Assembly (NCBI GenBank): GCA_965222205.1
Contig: OZ244932.1
Coordinates: 930,001-994,000 of the forward strand
Source: RHLJ01 sp965222205
GTDB taxonomy: Bacteria; Bacteroidota; Rhodothermia; Balneolales; Balneolaceae
DNA length: 64,000 nt
Direction: 5' to 3'
Numbering within the stretch: the first letter of the stretch is position 1; each line of letters starts with the position of its first letter. The position numbers and the translations under genes were made by a program. The notes beneath the pieces were generated by a model. That model had not been told where the DNA came from and did no database searches. It saw only the letters and a program-made list of their open reading frames with translations. Below, piece after piece: positions 17,379-25,824 of this stretch.

Positions 17379-18618
17379 TCTCTTTCAGGTGAACACAGAA
17401 ATATTTCACTACCGGCTCAGCCAGGGCAATTATATTCTTTGTGTCAGCAGCCTTTGAAAACTCGACAGCTTCCTCATCATCCAAAATCCAGATGCTTTCG
17501 TTTTTATACTTATATGCCTCGGTTAAATTTCGTTCGAAACTCAGGTAGTATTCAGCATCCTGTTCTTCGGCTTTTATCCCTTTTTTCTTAAGCGCTTTCA
17601 CGGTCTTTTTTACCAAATCATCCCGGAATTTTTCATCGGGTGCATTATCCAGAAAAGTAGTTCTGAACAGCGACCGATTGAGAAAGCGGTGACTTAAGTC
17701 TGCTAATATCTTGTCGTTACTTACTTGCCACTTTTTGATGTTTTGATACACATCGTAATCATCCATCGAAGCGTACAATTCAATCGTTTTCTTTGTAATT
17801 TTCTTTTTTGCTGATGGTTGTTCTTTAAAGAAATAGCTCAGATTTTCTGATACAAATTCCGGCTCTTTTCCGGCTTCGATGAGGAAAGATACCCGCTTAA
17901 AAATTCTTCGTATTAAAGCGTCTGCACTAAGTACTGTTTTGTGAAGATATACCTGCATATACATCAAACGGCGGGCAATTATATAGTTTTCGATGGCATA
18001 AATACCTTTTTTTTCAATCACGATATTTCCATTGAAAACCCGCATTGTTTTTAAAATACGATTAATACCTACCATGCCTTCAGAAACACCTGTAAAAAAG
18101 CTATCACGGCGAAGGTAATCGAGTCGGTCTAAATCCAGTTGAGACGAGACAAGTTGATGTAGAAATTTTTTAGAATATTGATTGGTAAAGATTTCAATAG
18201 CAGTATCAAGTGCACCATCAAACTGCTTGTTAAGCTCTTTCATTATAGAAAGACTCATCATCTCGTGGTTGAAATTCTTGATGAGCGAATGCTCTAAAGT
18301 ATGGGAGAGAGGTCCGTGTCCTACATCATGCAGTAATAATGCAATCAAAGTGCCTTCATACTCTTTCTGACTGATGGTCGTGTCTTTTTCTCTCAGGTTA
18401 TTAAGTACTCTTTGCCCAAGTTCAAGAGCTCCAATAGCATGAGAAAAACGGGAATGTTCTGCTGCCGGAAAAACCAGGTATCCAAGCCCCAGTTGACGTA
18501 TTCGCCGAAGCCGTTGCACATAAGGGTGATCAATCAAACGCAGAATAATACCCTTGGGAACGGTAATAAATCCATGAATAGGATCATTGAATATTTTATA
18601 GCGGGTGCTTTTATCCAT
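17368..18618 (-). CDS. HD-domain phosphohydrolase (dGTPase/SAMHD1-like)
   Basis: A 416-aa HD-superfamily protein. The N-terminal DPIHGFITVP is typical of the YdhJ/SAMHD1-like branch. The metal-binding set is visible: His60 in HSRFSHAIG, His97-Asp98 in LLHDVGHGPLSHTLEH and a later Asp in DLDRLDYLRRDS. Relatives hydrolyse dNTPs or other nucleotides; the substrate here cannot be told. I start at the ATG 18616-18618, because the upstream extension would overlap the thioesterase by 38 bases; even so it overlaps by 8 bases, indicating coupling. Its 3' end overlaps the histidine kinase 3' end by 11 bases on the opposite strand. Confidence 0.87.
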   Translation of the reverse strand: MDKSTRYKIFNDPIHGFITVPKGIILRLIDHPYVQRLRRIRQLGLGYLVFPAAEHSRFSHAIGALELGQRVLNNLREKDTTISQKEYEGTLIALLLHDVGHGPLSHTLEHSLIKNFNHEMMSLSIMKELNKQFDGALDTAIEIFTNQYSKKFLHQLVSSQLDLDRLDYLRRDSFFTGVSEGMVGINRILKTMRVFNGNIVIEKKGIYAIENYIIARRLMYMQVYLHKTVLSADALIRRIFKRVSFLIEAGKEPEFVSENLSYFFKEQPSAKKKITKKTIELYASMDDYDVYQNIKKWQVSNDKILADLSHRFLNRSLFRTTFLDNAPDEKFRDDLVKKTVKALKKKGIKAEEQDAEYYLSFERNLTEAYKYKNESIWILDDEEAVEFSKAADTKNIIALAEPVVKYFCVHLKEITP

Positions 18619-19057
18619 TATCAGTTGGGTTGATGAGTATTTCATCAAGGTTTTTTACTTCCGGAACTCTGGTTGGTCGTCGGGTTTCAGAGTTGTACCA
18701 AACCCCTTTCACATGAGCTACGCTATGGAGTTGTTTTGTTTTGGAATCAAAGATCGCCTGAGTAGCGATAACACTGGTATTACCCAGTTCAGAAATTCCT
18801 GAACCAATTAAAAGCTCAGACGGGTAAGTGATGGGTTTTAAATATTCGATAGTGGATTTCACCAGTACAAATGCGAATCCATTATTCAAAGATTCTACCA
18901 ATTCTGGAATACTGTACGTAAAATTAATACGGGCTTCTTCAAAGTAAGTATTAAATACGGCGTTATTAGCATGATTGAGAGGGTCTAAATCCCGGAAGCG
19001 GGTTTCCACTTTATGCCAGTGATAGAAAAGATCAGGATCGTAGATAGGTCGAAACAT
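18611..19057 (-). CDS. Acyl-CoA thioesterase, 4HBT hotdog fold (YbgC/FadM-like)
   Basis: A 148-aa single hotdog-domain protein. The 4HBT active-site signature is seen as RFRDLDPLNHANNAVFNTYF, with the catalytic Asp in the D-x-NHxNN segment, followed by EEARINF on the long helix. Such enzymes hydrolyse short- or medium-chain acyl-CoA thioesters in the cytosol; some act on hydroxybenzoyl-CoA. The substrate is not predictable. It is the first gene of a two-gene leftward unit with the HD phosphohydrolase, which overlaps its 3' end. Confidence 0.85.
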   Translation of the reverse strand: MFRPIYDPDLFYHWHKVETRFRDLDPLNHANNAVFNTYFEEARINFTYSIPELVESLNNGFAFVLVKSTIEYLKPITYPSELLIGSGISELGNTSVIATQAIFDSKTKQLHSVAHVKGVWYNSETRRPTRVPEVKNLDEILINPTDNG

Positions 19058-19211
19058 GCAGATGTTTTTCCGAAGAAAATGCGAAGCTATGAGGCAAAAT
19101 CAAAGTTTAATATGCCGAAGGATGAATGACCGAAGACAATAGATTCTTAGGTCGTTCGTCAGTTGTCTTTTCTCTATATTCCACACGAAATTTAAACCCA
19201 GTTCTATTTAG

Positions 19212-20294
19212 ATGATCAACAAAAAATCAGCGCAGTTTTTAGAAGAATTATTAATAACTCCAAGTCCTACAGGATATGAAAAAGCCGGGGTTCAGGTTTG
19301 GAAAGACTATATGGATGAGTTTGCTGATGAAGTTGTTACCGATGCCTATGGCTCTTGCGCAGCTAAAATAAATACCAGTGGAGATGTAGCAACTGTGTTA
19401 CTAGAGGCACATTGTGATGAAATCGGAATGGTAGTTCAACACATTACAGATCAGGGCTTTGTATATGTGAATAAATTAGGTGGAAGCGATTCAACCATCG
19501 CCCGCGCCAAGAAAGTATTTATCCATAACAAAAAGGGAAGAGTTGTTGGAGTAACCGGAAACACAGCAATTCATCTTCAAACCACCAAAAACGGAGGGGG
19601 TAAAGAACCCGCCTGGAAAGATATTTATGTGGATATAGGAGTCAACAGTAAAGAGGAAGCGTTAAAACTAGTTCAAATTGGCGATCCTATTACCTACTCG
19701 TCAGACTCAGAATTCCTGAACGATGACATTTTAACGGGTCGCGCCCTCGATAACCGAATTGGGGGATACATCATTGCTGAAGCTATGAAAAAACTAGCGA
19801 AGAAAAGGAAAGACCTTAAAGTGAATGTGATTGCTCTGAACTCAATCCAGGAAGAAGTGGGAGGGTTTGGAGCCCGGATGATGAGTTATCGCTTTATGCC
19901 CGATATTGCACTGGTTACGGATGTTACGCACGCTACAGATACTCCCGGAATTGATCAGAAAGATCATGGGACAGTGATACTTGGGGATGGGCCAGCAATT
20001 CAGCATGGTGGTGCAAATCACCCAAAAGTCGTTGAGTTTTTGGAAAGAGTTTGTGAGAAATCAAAGATAGAAGTGCAGCATGAGGCAACCAGTGTAAGAA
20101 CAGGAACCGACACAGATTCTATCTTCTATCAGCAAACCGGAATCCCAAGTGCGTTGATTTCTCTGCCACTTCGTTACATGCACTCGCCTGTGGAAGTATG
20201 TTCCATGAAAGATGTGGAAAAGCTCATTAGCATCATGGTGGAAGCAGTACTTGCAATGCGACCAGACCAGACCTTCAGCGTCTTTGGGGACTGA
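19212..20294 (+). CDS. M42 family metallo-aminopeptidase
   Basis: A 360-aa M42 aminopeptidase (glutamyl aminopeptidase/TET-like, sometimes annotated endoglucanase). The binuclear metal ligands can be placed: His in EAHCDEIGMVV (about 72), the bridging Asp in GRALDNRIGG (about 182), the catalytic Glu pair in QEEVGGFGAR (about 215), an Asp in TDVTHATDTPG, and a late His in RYMHSPVEV. The fold assembles into large dodecamers that trim oligopeptides in the cytosol; no signal peptide is present. It stands alone, divergent from the thioesterase and convergent with rhlE, whose stop lies 6 bases away. Confidence 0.92.
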   Translation: MINKKSAQFLEELLITPSPTGYEKAGVQVWKDYMDEFADEVVTDAYGSCAAKINTSGDVATVLLEAHCDEIGMVVQHITDQGFVYVNKLGGSDSTIARAKKVFIHNKKGRVVGVTGNTAIHLQTTKNGGGKEPAWKDIYVDIGVNSKEEALKLVQIGDPITYSSDSEFLNDDILTGRALDNRIGGYIIAEAMKKLAKKRKDLKVNVIALNSIQEEVGGFGARMMSYRFMPDIALVTDVTHATDTPGIDQKDHGTVILGDGPAIQHGGANHPKVVEFLERVCEKSKIEVQHEATSVRTGTDTDSIFYQQTGIPSALISLPLRYMHSPVEVCSMKDVEKLISIMVEAVLAMRPDQTFSVFGD

Positions 20295-20300
20295 TTATTC

Positions 20301-21569
20301 CTAATGGTTGCTTTGGTTTCTTGATGTAGGTTTTCGGTTTTTCCAACTGCGTTTTTTTTCATTCTTGGAACGTTTTTTTCTAACCGGTTTATTCGGATTT
20401 CTTTTTTGAGGAACGGTAAGCACTTCGGTTCCATCATCCGGATAAGGGTGATCTTCCACTATTTCAATTTGTTGCTTAATGAGTTTATGAATGTCTTTCA
20501 AATAAGGACGCTCATTACCTGCACAGAACGATAAAGCAACTCCACTTGATCCGGCACGTCCTGTTCGCCCGATACGGTGAACATAGGTTTCAGCAACATT
20601 TGGAAGATCGTAATTGATTACATGCGAAATATCATCCACATCAATACCACGGGCAGCAATGTCGGTGGCAACAAGCACATTCAGATCACCTTCTTTAAAA
20701 TTGTTCAGAGCTCGTTGTCTTGCAGGCTGTGATTTATTCCCATGAATGGCTTCGGCAGGAATACCTGCCTGAACCAACGTTTTAACAATTTTATTGGCAC
20801 CGTGCTTAGTTCTCGAAAATACGATAGAAGAAGTGATTTCATCTTCCTTTAGCAATTCAGTTAGTAGTTTCGATTTATTTCCTTTACTTACGTAATACAG
20901 CTTCTGGTCAACTTTCTCGGCTGTGGTTTGCTTGGGCTTGATGGTAACTGTCTCATAGTCTCCAAGAATACGCGTAGAAAGCTGTACAATAGCTGGAGGC
21001 ATAGTAGCTGAGAAAAACAGGGATTGACGTTTCTGAGGCAGTTTCGCAATGATCTTTTTGATGTCATGGATAAATCCCATATCCAGCATCTGATCTGCTT
21101 CATCCAACACAAAGTATTCTACTTCTTTTAGGGAAATGAAGCCCTGATTTATTAAATCCAGTAAGCGACCGGGAGTTGCCACCAGAATGTCTGTGCCTTT
21201 GCGTAATTGATTGGTTTGAGCTTTTTGCTTCACGCCGCCAAAAATTACGGTGTTTCTGATCCCGGTATATTTTCCATAGACTGAAAAGCTGTCTGCAATC
21301 TGAATAGCCAGTTCCCGGGTTGGAGTAACTACCAGAGTTTTGATTGAACGTCGCTGCTTTTTATTGGAGCGTGCTTTGTATAAATGTTGAAGAATTGGAA
21401 TCGCAAAGGCAGCAGTTTTTCCGGTACCGGTCTGAGCACAACCTAACAAGTCGTGATGCCCCAGCAGAATTGGAATAGATTGTTCCTGGATAGGAGTAGG
21501 GGTCGTGTAACCTTCATCTTTAAGTGCTTTAAGGATAGGTTCGACTAATTGTAAATCGTTAAACGTCAT
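20301..21569 (-). CDS. rhlE: DEAD-box ATP-dependent RNA helicase RhlE-type
   Basis: A 422-aa DEAD-box helicase. The motifs in order are Q motif PTPIQEQSIP, motif I AQTGTGKT, Ia PTRELAIQ, GG, TPGRLLD, motif II DEAD, motif III SAT, motif IV region SIVFSRTKHGA, motif V ATDIAARGIDV and motif VI HRIGRTGR. After residue 370 comes a strongly basic Lys/Arg/Asn tail that probably binds RNA. RhlE-type enzymes remodel ribosome assembly intermediates and mRNA structures, often during cold adaptation. A 223-bp upstream leader before the next gene is long enough for 5'-UTR regulation. Paralogue naming (RhlE versus CsdA) rests on length and the short tail. Confidence 0.92.
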   Translation of the reverse strand: MTFNDLQLVEPILKALKDEGYTTPTPIQEQSIPILLGHHDLLGCAQTGTGKTAAFAIPILQHLYKARSNKKQRRSIKTLVVTPTRELAIQIADSFSVYGKYTGIRNTVIFGGVKQKAQTNQLRKGTDILVATPGRLLDLINQGFISLKEVEYFVLDEADQMLDMGFIHDIKKIIAKLPQKRQSLFFSATMPPAIVQLSTRILGDYETVTIKPKQTTAEKVDQKLYYVSKGNKSKLLTELLKEDEITSSIVFSRTKHGANKIVKTLVQAGIPAEAIHGNKSQPARQRALNNFKEGDLNVLVATDIAARGIDVDDISHVINYDLPNVAETYVHRIGRTGRAGSSGVALSFCAGNERPYLKDIHKLIKQQIEIVEDHPYPDDGTEVLTVPQKRNPNKPVRKKRSKNEKKRSWKNRKPTSRNQSNH

Positions 21570-21792
21570 AGTTTTAGTATAAAAGAAAGAGGAGGGAGTT
21601 GAAGATAGAGCTCAGAAATTTCCCGGATTAAAATTATGGAGCATATGCGTGCCGGGGAGGCAACTCTATTCTTATATACTACATCGAAGTTTTTAAGATA
21701 TAGCTAATTAAACTGGTAAGTTCTATGGGGATTTAATTATCGTTCCAAAGCTCCGGCTCGGGAATTCTTCAGTAAGGTCATGCTTCTATTTG
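21570..21792. other. rhlE upstream region with one inverted REP-like unit
   Basis: This 223-bp stretch contains no credible ORF. At 21741-21762 the minus strand reads GAGCCGGAGCTTTGGAACG, closely resembling the hairpin units at 22128-22242 (GGANCTTYGGAACGA core). A small hairpin, CTTCTA/TAGAAG, overlaps the stop of the 87-aa gene. The rest is AT-rich and presumably carries the rhlE promoter and 5' leader. Confidence 0.45.
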
Positions 21793-22056
21793 CTAGAAGT
21801 TGAAATTAGAATAGATCATCCAGAAAAGTAAGAAAAGACTGATAATTACAAATGGAATAAGTAAAGTTCTGGTAAGTAAGTTTCTTCGGTACTTTCTTTG
21901 ATAAATGATCTTACTTTTTCGGTGAAGGGTTGATATGTCTAATGTTGAACCAGATCTGGTAGCCCTGGATTTCCCTAATTCTTTAAAGAAGGTTTTCTTT
22001 CGGAGTTGTCCGTTGTTAAATTTGAGTGTTTTTCCAGCTTGAGTAACGAATCCCAT
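21793..22056 (-). CDS. Small basic membrane protein, unknown function
   Basis: An 87-aa protein I do not recognise. The first 65 residues are basic (many Lys/Arg, including KKTFFKELGKSRATR and RKYRRN). A single hydrophobic helix at about 65-84 ends a few residues before the C-terminus, so it is predicted to be a tail-anchored inner-membrane protein with a cytosolic basic domain. The start ATG at 22054-22056 is supported by a strong AAGGAGG Shine-Dalgarno sequence 5 bases upstream, which is unusual in this window and argues the gene is real and well translated. It lies between rhlE and the symporter, flanked by REP-like repeats on both sides. Confidence 0.6.
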   Translation of the reverse strand: MGFVTQAGKTLKFNNGQLRKKTFFKELGKSRATRSGSTLDISTLHRKSKIIYQRKYRRNLLTRTLLIPFVIISLFLLFWMIYSNFNF

Positions 22057-22080
22057 ATTACCTCCTTTCTTTAAACTCAA

Positions 22081-22247
22081 ATACTGTACTGGGAATAAGA
22101 GAGAAGGTTTCGCTTAAAGGGAGGTAAGAAGCTGGAGCTTCAAGCTAGCATTTCGAAGGTGGACCTTCGGAACGAGGTGAGATACTGTACTGGTATTTAC
22201 TAAGAAGGTTTCAGCGAAAGAGAGAGCTGAAGCCGGAGCTTCAAACT
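22081..22247. repeat. Imperfect direct repeat with REP-like hairpins
   Basis: Two related copies of about 66 bp begin ATACTGTACTGG at 22081 and 22182 (period 101). Each contains GAAGGTTTC and ends in a hairpin: GAAGCTGGAGCTTC (22128-22141) and GAAGCCGGAGCTTC (22229-22242). Between them lies a third, CGAAGGTGGACCTTCG (22154-22169), followed by GAACGAGG. The shared stem-GG-stem design resembles REP sequences mobilised by RAYT transposases; no such gene is in the window. Confidence 0.65.
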
Positions 22248-23740
22248 CAAAGTTTCTGAGTTTCTTTTGCGGGGTACATTTTTGTGAATACCCAACCGGC
22301 TATCATCGAAAGAAGAAAGGAAGGAGCAAGCACATCTAATTTTTCAAAATAGATTCCAATACTATCTATTCCCTGTACAATAAATTTGAATATAGGTACA
22401 CAGGCAAAGCCGGTAATCATAGAAGCAATAGCTCCTTTTTCGGAATATTGATCCCAGAAAAGAGAAAGAATGATTGCCGGGCAAAAGGTGGCAGCAATGC
22501 CCGACCATCCAAATATAACGAACCAAAAAATAGTCCGGTCGGGAGAAAGTACAGCTACTGAAAACGAAATCCCTAACGCCAGTAAAGCCATTGCAAGGGT
22601 TACGACTCGTGAAAGTCCGGTTAGTTCGGCGTCTTTTATTTCGGGGTGAAATATTTTCTGGTAAAAATCTCTTGTGATGGCACTGGAAGCTACAATCAAT
22701 AAAGAATCTATGGTGGACATTATTGCGGAAAGTACAATGGCTATATAAATGCCCACAACCGTAAGTGGCAGCAGATTTTCAACCAACACGATCAATACTT
22801 CTTCCCCGCCAACACCGAGTACCGCTTCAGGGTTTTGTCCGTTTTGGGTGAACAGATATCTTCCAAGAAGTCCAATGGTAACAGCGGCAGCATCAGTGAG
22901 TAAAGTAAATCCAATAGCTACCCATTTTCCTTTGTTGATTTCAGCTTCATTTTTAATGGCAATGAAGCGGACATAAATTTGCGGGGAGCCCAGAAACCCC
23001 AATCCGATCATGGCAAAGCCTAAAATGGTAAAAAAATTGATCCAGGGATCGGCACTTGTGCCCCAAATGCTAAGAAGTGCAGGGTCGATAGCACTGAGTC
23101 CTTGAATTACCCCGTTGCCTTTATCCATCATAAACCAGGCAATTAAGGGAAGGAAAACAAGGCCTGAAAACATCATAATTCCTTGAAAAAAATCTGACCA
23201 GACAGAAGCCAGAAACCCTCCAAAAAAGATATATGCCACTACAATGAAGAAACCGAACAATGCTCCGACAAAATAATTCATATCGAGCAGCGACTCAAAA
23301 GCCTTGCCTGTAGTATCTATTTGTGCACTTACATAAATAACCACAAAAACAGATAAGGCTGTAGCTGATACGATTCTCAATAAATGAGTACCTGGTTTGA
23401 AACGACTTTCAAAAAAATCCGGGATGGTTACAGAGTTGTAAGAATCGGTTAGCCTTTTAAACGGTTTCGCCATGAACAACCATGAAATTCCTACCCCAAG
23501 CACTTCTCCTAAAACCACCCAATAAGCAGAAACCCCGGCAATTGCTCCCATTCCTGTTAAGCCCAATAGCAGCCAACCGGATTCCCCCGTGGCCCGTGCT
23601 GAAAAGGCTGCTGCCCAAAACCCTACATTTTTCCCTCCTATATAATAATCACTGAGGCTTTTAACTTTTCTGGAAGCAACCACTCCTATTAAAACAAGCA
23701 CTGAAGCATAAATTGCAAGAATAAATAGTTTGGCAAACAT
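22247..23740 (-). CDS. Sodium:solute symporter, SSS family (PutP-like)
   Basis: A 497-aa integral membrane protein with about 13 hydrophobic helices, the LeuT-fold arrangement of the sodium:solute symporter family. YYIGGKNVGFWAAAFSARATGESGWLLLGLTG corresponds to the TM1-TM2 region that in PutP reads SDMSGWLLMGLPG. TIPDFFESRF matches the next conserved loop, and a later SAIMSTIDSLLIVASS carries the Ser/Thr residues of the second sodium site. Proline is the most likely substrate by resemblance to PutP, but SSS specificity is hard to judge and no proline catabolic genes are nearby. Confidence 0.88.
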   Translation of the reverse strand: MFAKLFILAIYASVLVLIGVVASRKVKSLSDYYIGGKNVGFWAAAFSARATGESGWLLLGLTGMGAIAGVSAYWVVLGEVLGVGISWLFMAKPFKRLTDSYNSVTIPDFFESRFKPGTHLLRIVSATALSVFVVIYVSAQIDTTGKAFESLLDMNYFVGALFGFFIVVAYIFFGGFLASVWSDFFQGIMMFSGLVFLPLIAWFMMDKGNGVIQGLSAIDPALLSIWGTSADPWINFFTILGFAMIGLGFLGSPQIYVRFIAIKNEAEINKGKWVAIGFTLLTDAAAVTIGLLGRYLFTQNGQNPEAVLGVGGEEVLIVLVENLLPLTVVGIYIAIVLSAIMSTIDSLLIVASSAITRDFYQKIFHPEIKDAELTGLSRVVTLAMALLALGISFSVAVLSPDRTIFWFVIFGWSGIAATFCPAIILSLFWDQYSEKGAIASMITGFACVPIFKFIVQGIDSIGIYFEKLDVLAPSFLLSMIAGWVFTKMYPAKETQKL

Positions 23741-23974
23741 TAATGCAGGAATCTATTATTTGTGATTTTGACCATTAACCCGGGTTCTTAACTATTTGAG
23801 ACCTCATGAATAAAAGGAATAATAGAAACAGAACAAATTCTGATTAATGGAGCGCCTTCTGAATCCTATTCAGAAGTACAGGTATTATATGGGAATTCAG
23901 GTCATCAAATATTTCAATAACTACAGATTCAAAGCATTCAACATCAACGTAATTAATTCGGCTCTTTTATATTT
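23741..23974. other. Intergenic region with a 9-bp inverted repeat
   Basis: No credible ORF is seen in this 234-bp stretch. A perfect hairpin, CTTCTGAAT (23856-23864) with ATTCAGAAG (23868-23876) and loop CCT, sits between the DUF4265 stop and the symporter start. It lacks a T-run on either strand, so a terminator role is uncertain; another dispersed palindrome is possible. Confidence 0.45.
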
Positions 23975-24451
23975 TTAGTCTTCTTCTGGTAAATCGTCAA
24001 AACTTCCTTCGATTTTAGCTTCACAAGTTTCAAATTCCAAAATAGATTCTTTTTCAAACCCAGCTAGTCTGTCAAACACCGCTTGGTAATTTCCGTTTGG
24101 TTGCATATCCAACGATAAATAGATTTCATTCGCTCTTTCGTAGGAAATAGTCAAATCTTCCATTGAGTTTAAAACTTCCTCCTGTTTTTGTCGGTCAATG
24201 TTTTTTTCGAAAAACACTCTAAAAGTCCTATGACCGCTCAATTCAACAAGCTCCCTAATTTCAGGTATTAATTCTTCAGACTCTGAAGTCGCTTTGACTA
24301 CATCGTGAAAATTTAATCCGTAGGCATAAAATGGCACATTTTCAAGCCTGAACAAGTCATGTCCAAGAGCTGTTGCCCAAAATGATTCTCCTCCAGTTGC
24401 CCAATGATTCGGCAAGTCAATGTGTATTTCCTCCAATTCTTCTACGTTCAT
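23975..24451 (-). CDS. DUF4265 domain-containing protein
   Basis: A 158-aa acidic cytosolic protein that fits DUF4265. Near the N-terminus GGESFWATALGHDLFRLENVPFYAYGLNFHDVVKA contains the family-like ES-W, N-PF and DVV elements (positions about 21-55). The middle part predicts as an alpha/beta segment with FRVFFEKN. The function of the family is unknown; members are scattered and often lie in accessory regions. It stands alone, with AT-rich gaps on both sides and no coupled partner, and its composition is more Glu-rich than its neighbours. It may be an acquired gene. Confidence 0.7.
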   Translation of the reverse strand: MNVEELEEIHIDLPNHWATGGESFWATALGHDLFRLENVPFYAYGLNFHDVVKATSESEELIPEIRELVELSGHRTFRVFFEKNIDRQKQEEVLNSMEDLTISYERANEIYLSLDMQPNGNYQAVFDRLAGFEKESILEFETCEAKIEGSFDDLPEED

Positions 24452-24507
24452 TTATAATTTAGCCTAACAACAGGGAATGTCCATATTCATCATATTCCAA
24501 ATGAAAA

Positions 24508-25431
24508 TCAGGAAAGTGTTTTTCTAATTCTGTTTAAAAGGGCTGGGGCAATATCCTTATTCATATCTTCGAATGGCTCGATTACAATTTTCTCAAACCC
24601 CTCATGATCAGCTTGGCGGAAACGGTCATACAGCTCGGCAGCCAATCGGTTTAGGTTGCCTTTATAGTGAATGATGTTTGAAGTATCTCCCGAACTTGAG
24701 ATAAGTAAATACAAGCAGGAGGGATCATCCGGTTTTTCGCCTTCTTTTAACCAGCGAACGTCTGCATTAGGTTTGTAGTGGGAGTATTTTTGTCCGGGAC
24801 TTCGGGGCTTCTCGATATGATGAAAAAAGCTTTCTTCAACAAAAGTACCTAGTACATCTTCAATTTGTTTTCGACTGATGCTTCCTGGGCGAAGAATTGC
24901 TGGTATTGATTCAGAAAAATCAATCACCGTTGATTCAAGACCTATTTTGGTGGCTTCGCCATCAATCACAGGAAAATCCTCTCCAAAATCTTGTTTCACA
25001 TGTTCTGCTTTTGTGGGACTCGGTTTCCCGGAAGTATTAGCACTTGGAGCAACAAGCGGACCGGTTTGGGAAATGAAATCCAAAGCAAGCGGATGATCAG
25101 GCATTCGTATCGCAACGGTATCCAGTCCGGCAGTAACAGCATCCAGCACTTCCGGTTTTTTCTTGAAAACAATAGAAAGAGGTCCCGGCCAGAAAGCTTG
25201 CATTAATTTTTCAGCAGTTAACGGGACATCGGAAGCAAAATCTTCGACCTGTTTTGAATCTGAAATGTGAACAATCAGAGGATTATCGGAAGGGCGGCCT
25301 TTTACCTCGAATACTTTCTGGATTGCTGATGGATTCCATACATCCGCTCCCAAACCGTACACTGTTTCTGTAGGGAAAGCAACGACTTCACCATCTTTGA
25401 TGAGTTGGATGTATTTTGAATGTACAGGCAT
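24508..25431 (-). CDS. Threonylcarbamoyl-AMP synthase (Sua5/YrdC-YwlC type)
   Basis: A 307-aa Sua5-type enzyme that makes threonylcarbamoyl-AMP from threonine, bicarbonate and ATP for the t6A37 modification of ANN-decoding tRNAs. The YrdC domain fills about residues 1-190: FPTETVYGLGAD, the KGRPSDNPLIVH motif, and SANTSGKPSPT. A C-terminal Sua5 domain follows (about 200-300), beginning after PRSPGQKYSHYKP, the linker typical of the long form. I start at ATG 25429-25431. The open frame extends upstream to 25560, but that extension is translated from a palindromic repeat and is unlikely to be real. Confidence 0.92.
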   Translation of the reverse strand: MPVHSKYIQLIKDGEVVAFPTETVYGLGADVWNPSAIQKVFEVKGRPSDNPLIVHISDSKQVEDFASDVPLTAEKLMQAFWPGPLSIVFKKKPEVLDAVTAGLDTVAIRMPDHPLALDFISQTGPLVAPSANTSGKPSPTKAEHVKQDFGEDFPVIDGEATKIGLESTVIDFSESIPAILRPGSISRKQIEDVLGTFVEESFFHHIEKPRSPGQKYSHYKPNADVRWLKEGEKPDDPSCLYLLISSSGDTSNIIHYKGNLNRLAAELYDRFRQADHEGFEKIVIEPFEDMNKDIAPALLNRIRKTLS

Positions 25432-25824
25432 AAAAGAAGGTAAGGAAAACACACCCCTTGCCAAAGGCATCCCTCTTGGGAAATCCCCTCTCGAGAGGGG
25501 ACTTTTCAGGGTATTAAAATGAAGTAAAAAGTCTTTTATCAATGTAATTAACCCATTCAAAGTTCTAAAACTGCTTTTGGGTACTTTTGACCGCTCAAAA
25601 GTATCAGAAGATCAAGTTCCTTCATAAGAGATTCATCAACAACCCTCGATGAAACAGAAGGCGTTGATCTGCGAAGAGCCTCGGGTTGGTTTCTTTTTTA
25701 AATATTAGCCCCAGGATGAATCCTGGGGCTATGTATTTTGAACACTGTTCAAGGATTTTGTACAAGTGAACCAGTGAAGGGTTTCAGTCCTTCGCATCAT
25801 TGTCATTATCTCTCCAAAAAAAGT
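25432..25824. repeat. Gene-free stretch holding a cluster of palindromic hairpins
   Basis: This roughly 390-bp region between sua5 and mfd has no plausible gene but at least four perfect hairpins. They are an 18-base palindrome TCCCCTCTCGAGAGGGGA (25484-25501); TACTTTTGA/TCAAAAGTA with loop CCGC (25582-25603); a stem TAGCCCCAGGA/TCCTGGGGCTA with loop TGAA (25706-25731); and TTGAAC/GTTCAA with loop ACT (25738-25752). A weaker pairing, CAACCC with GGGTTG, lies between the second and third. None is followed by a convincing T-run, so most are probably dispersed repeat elements. Confidence 0.65.
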
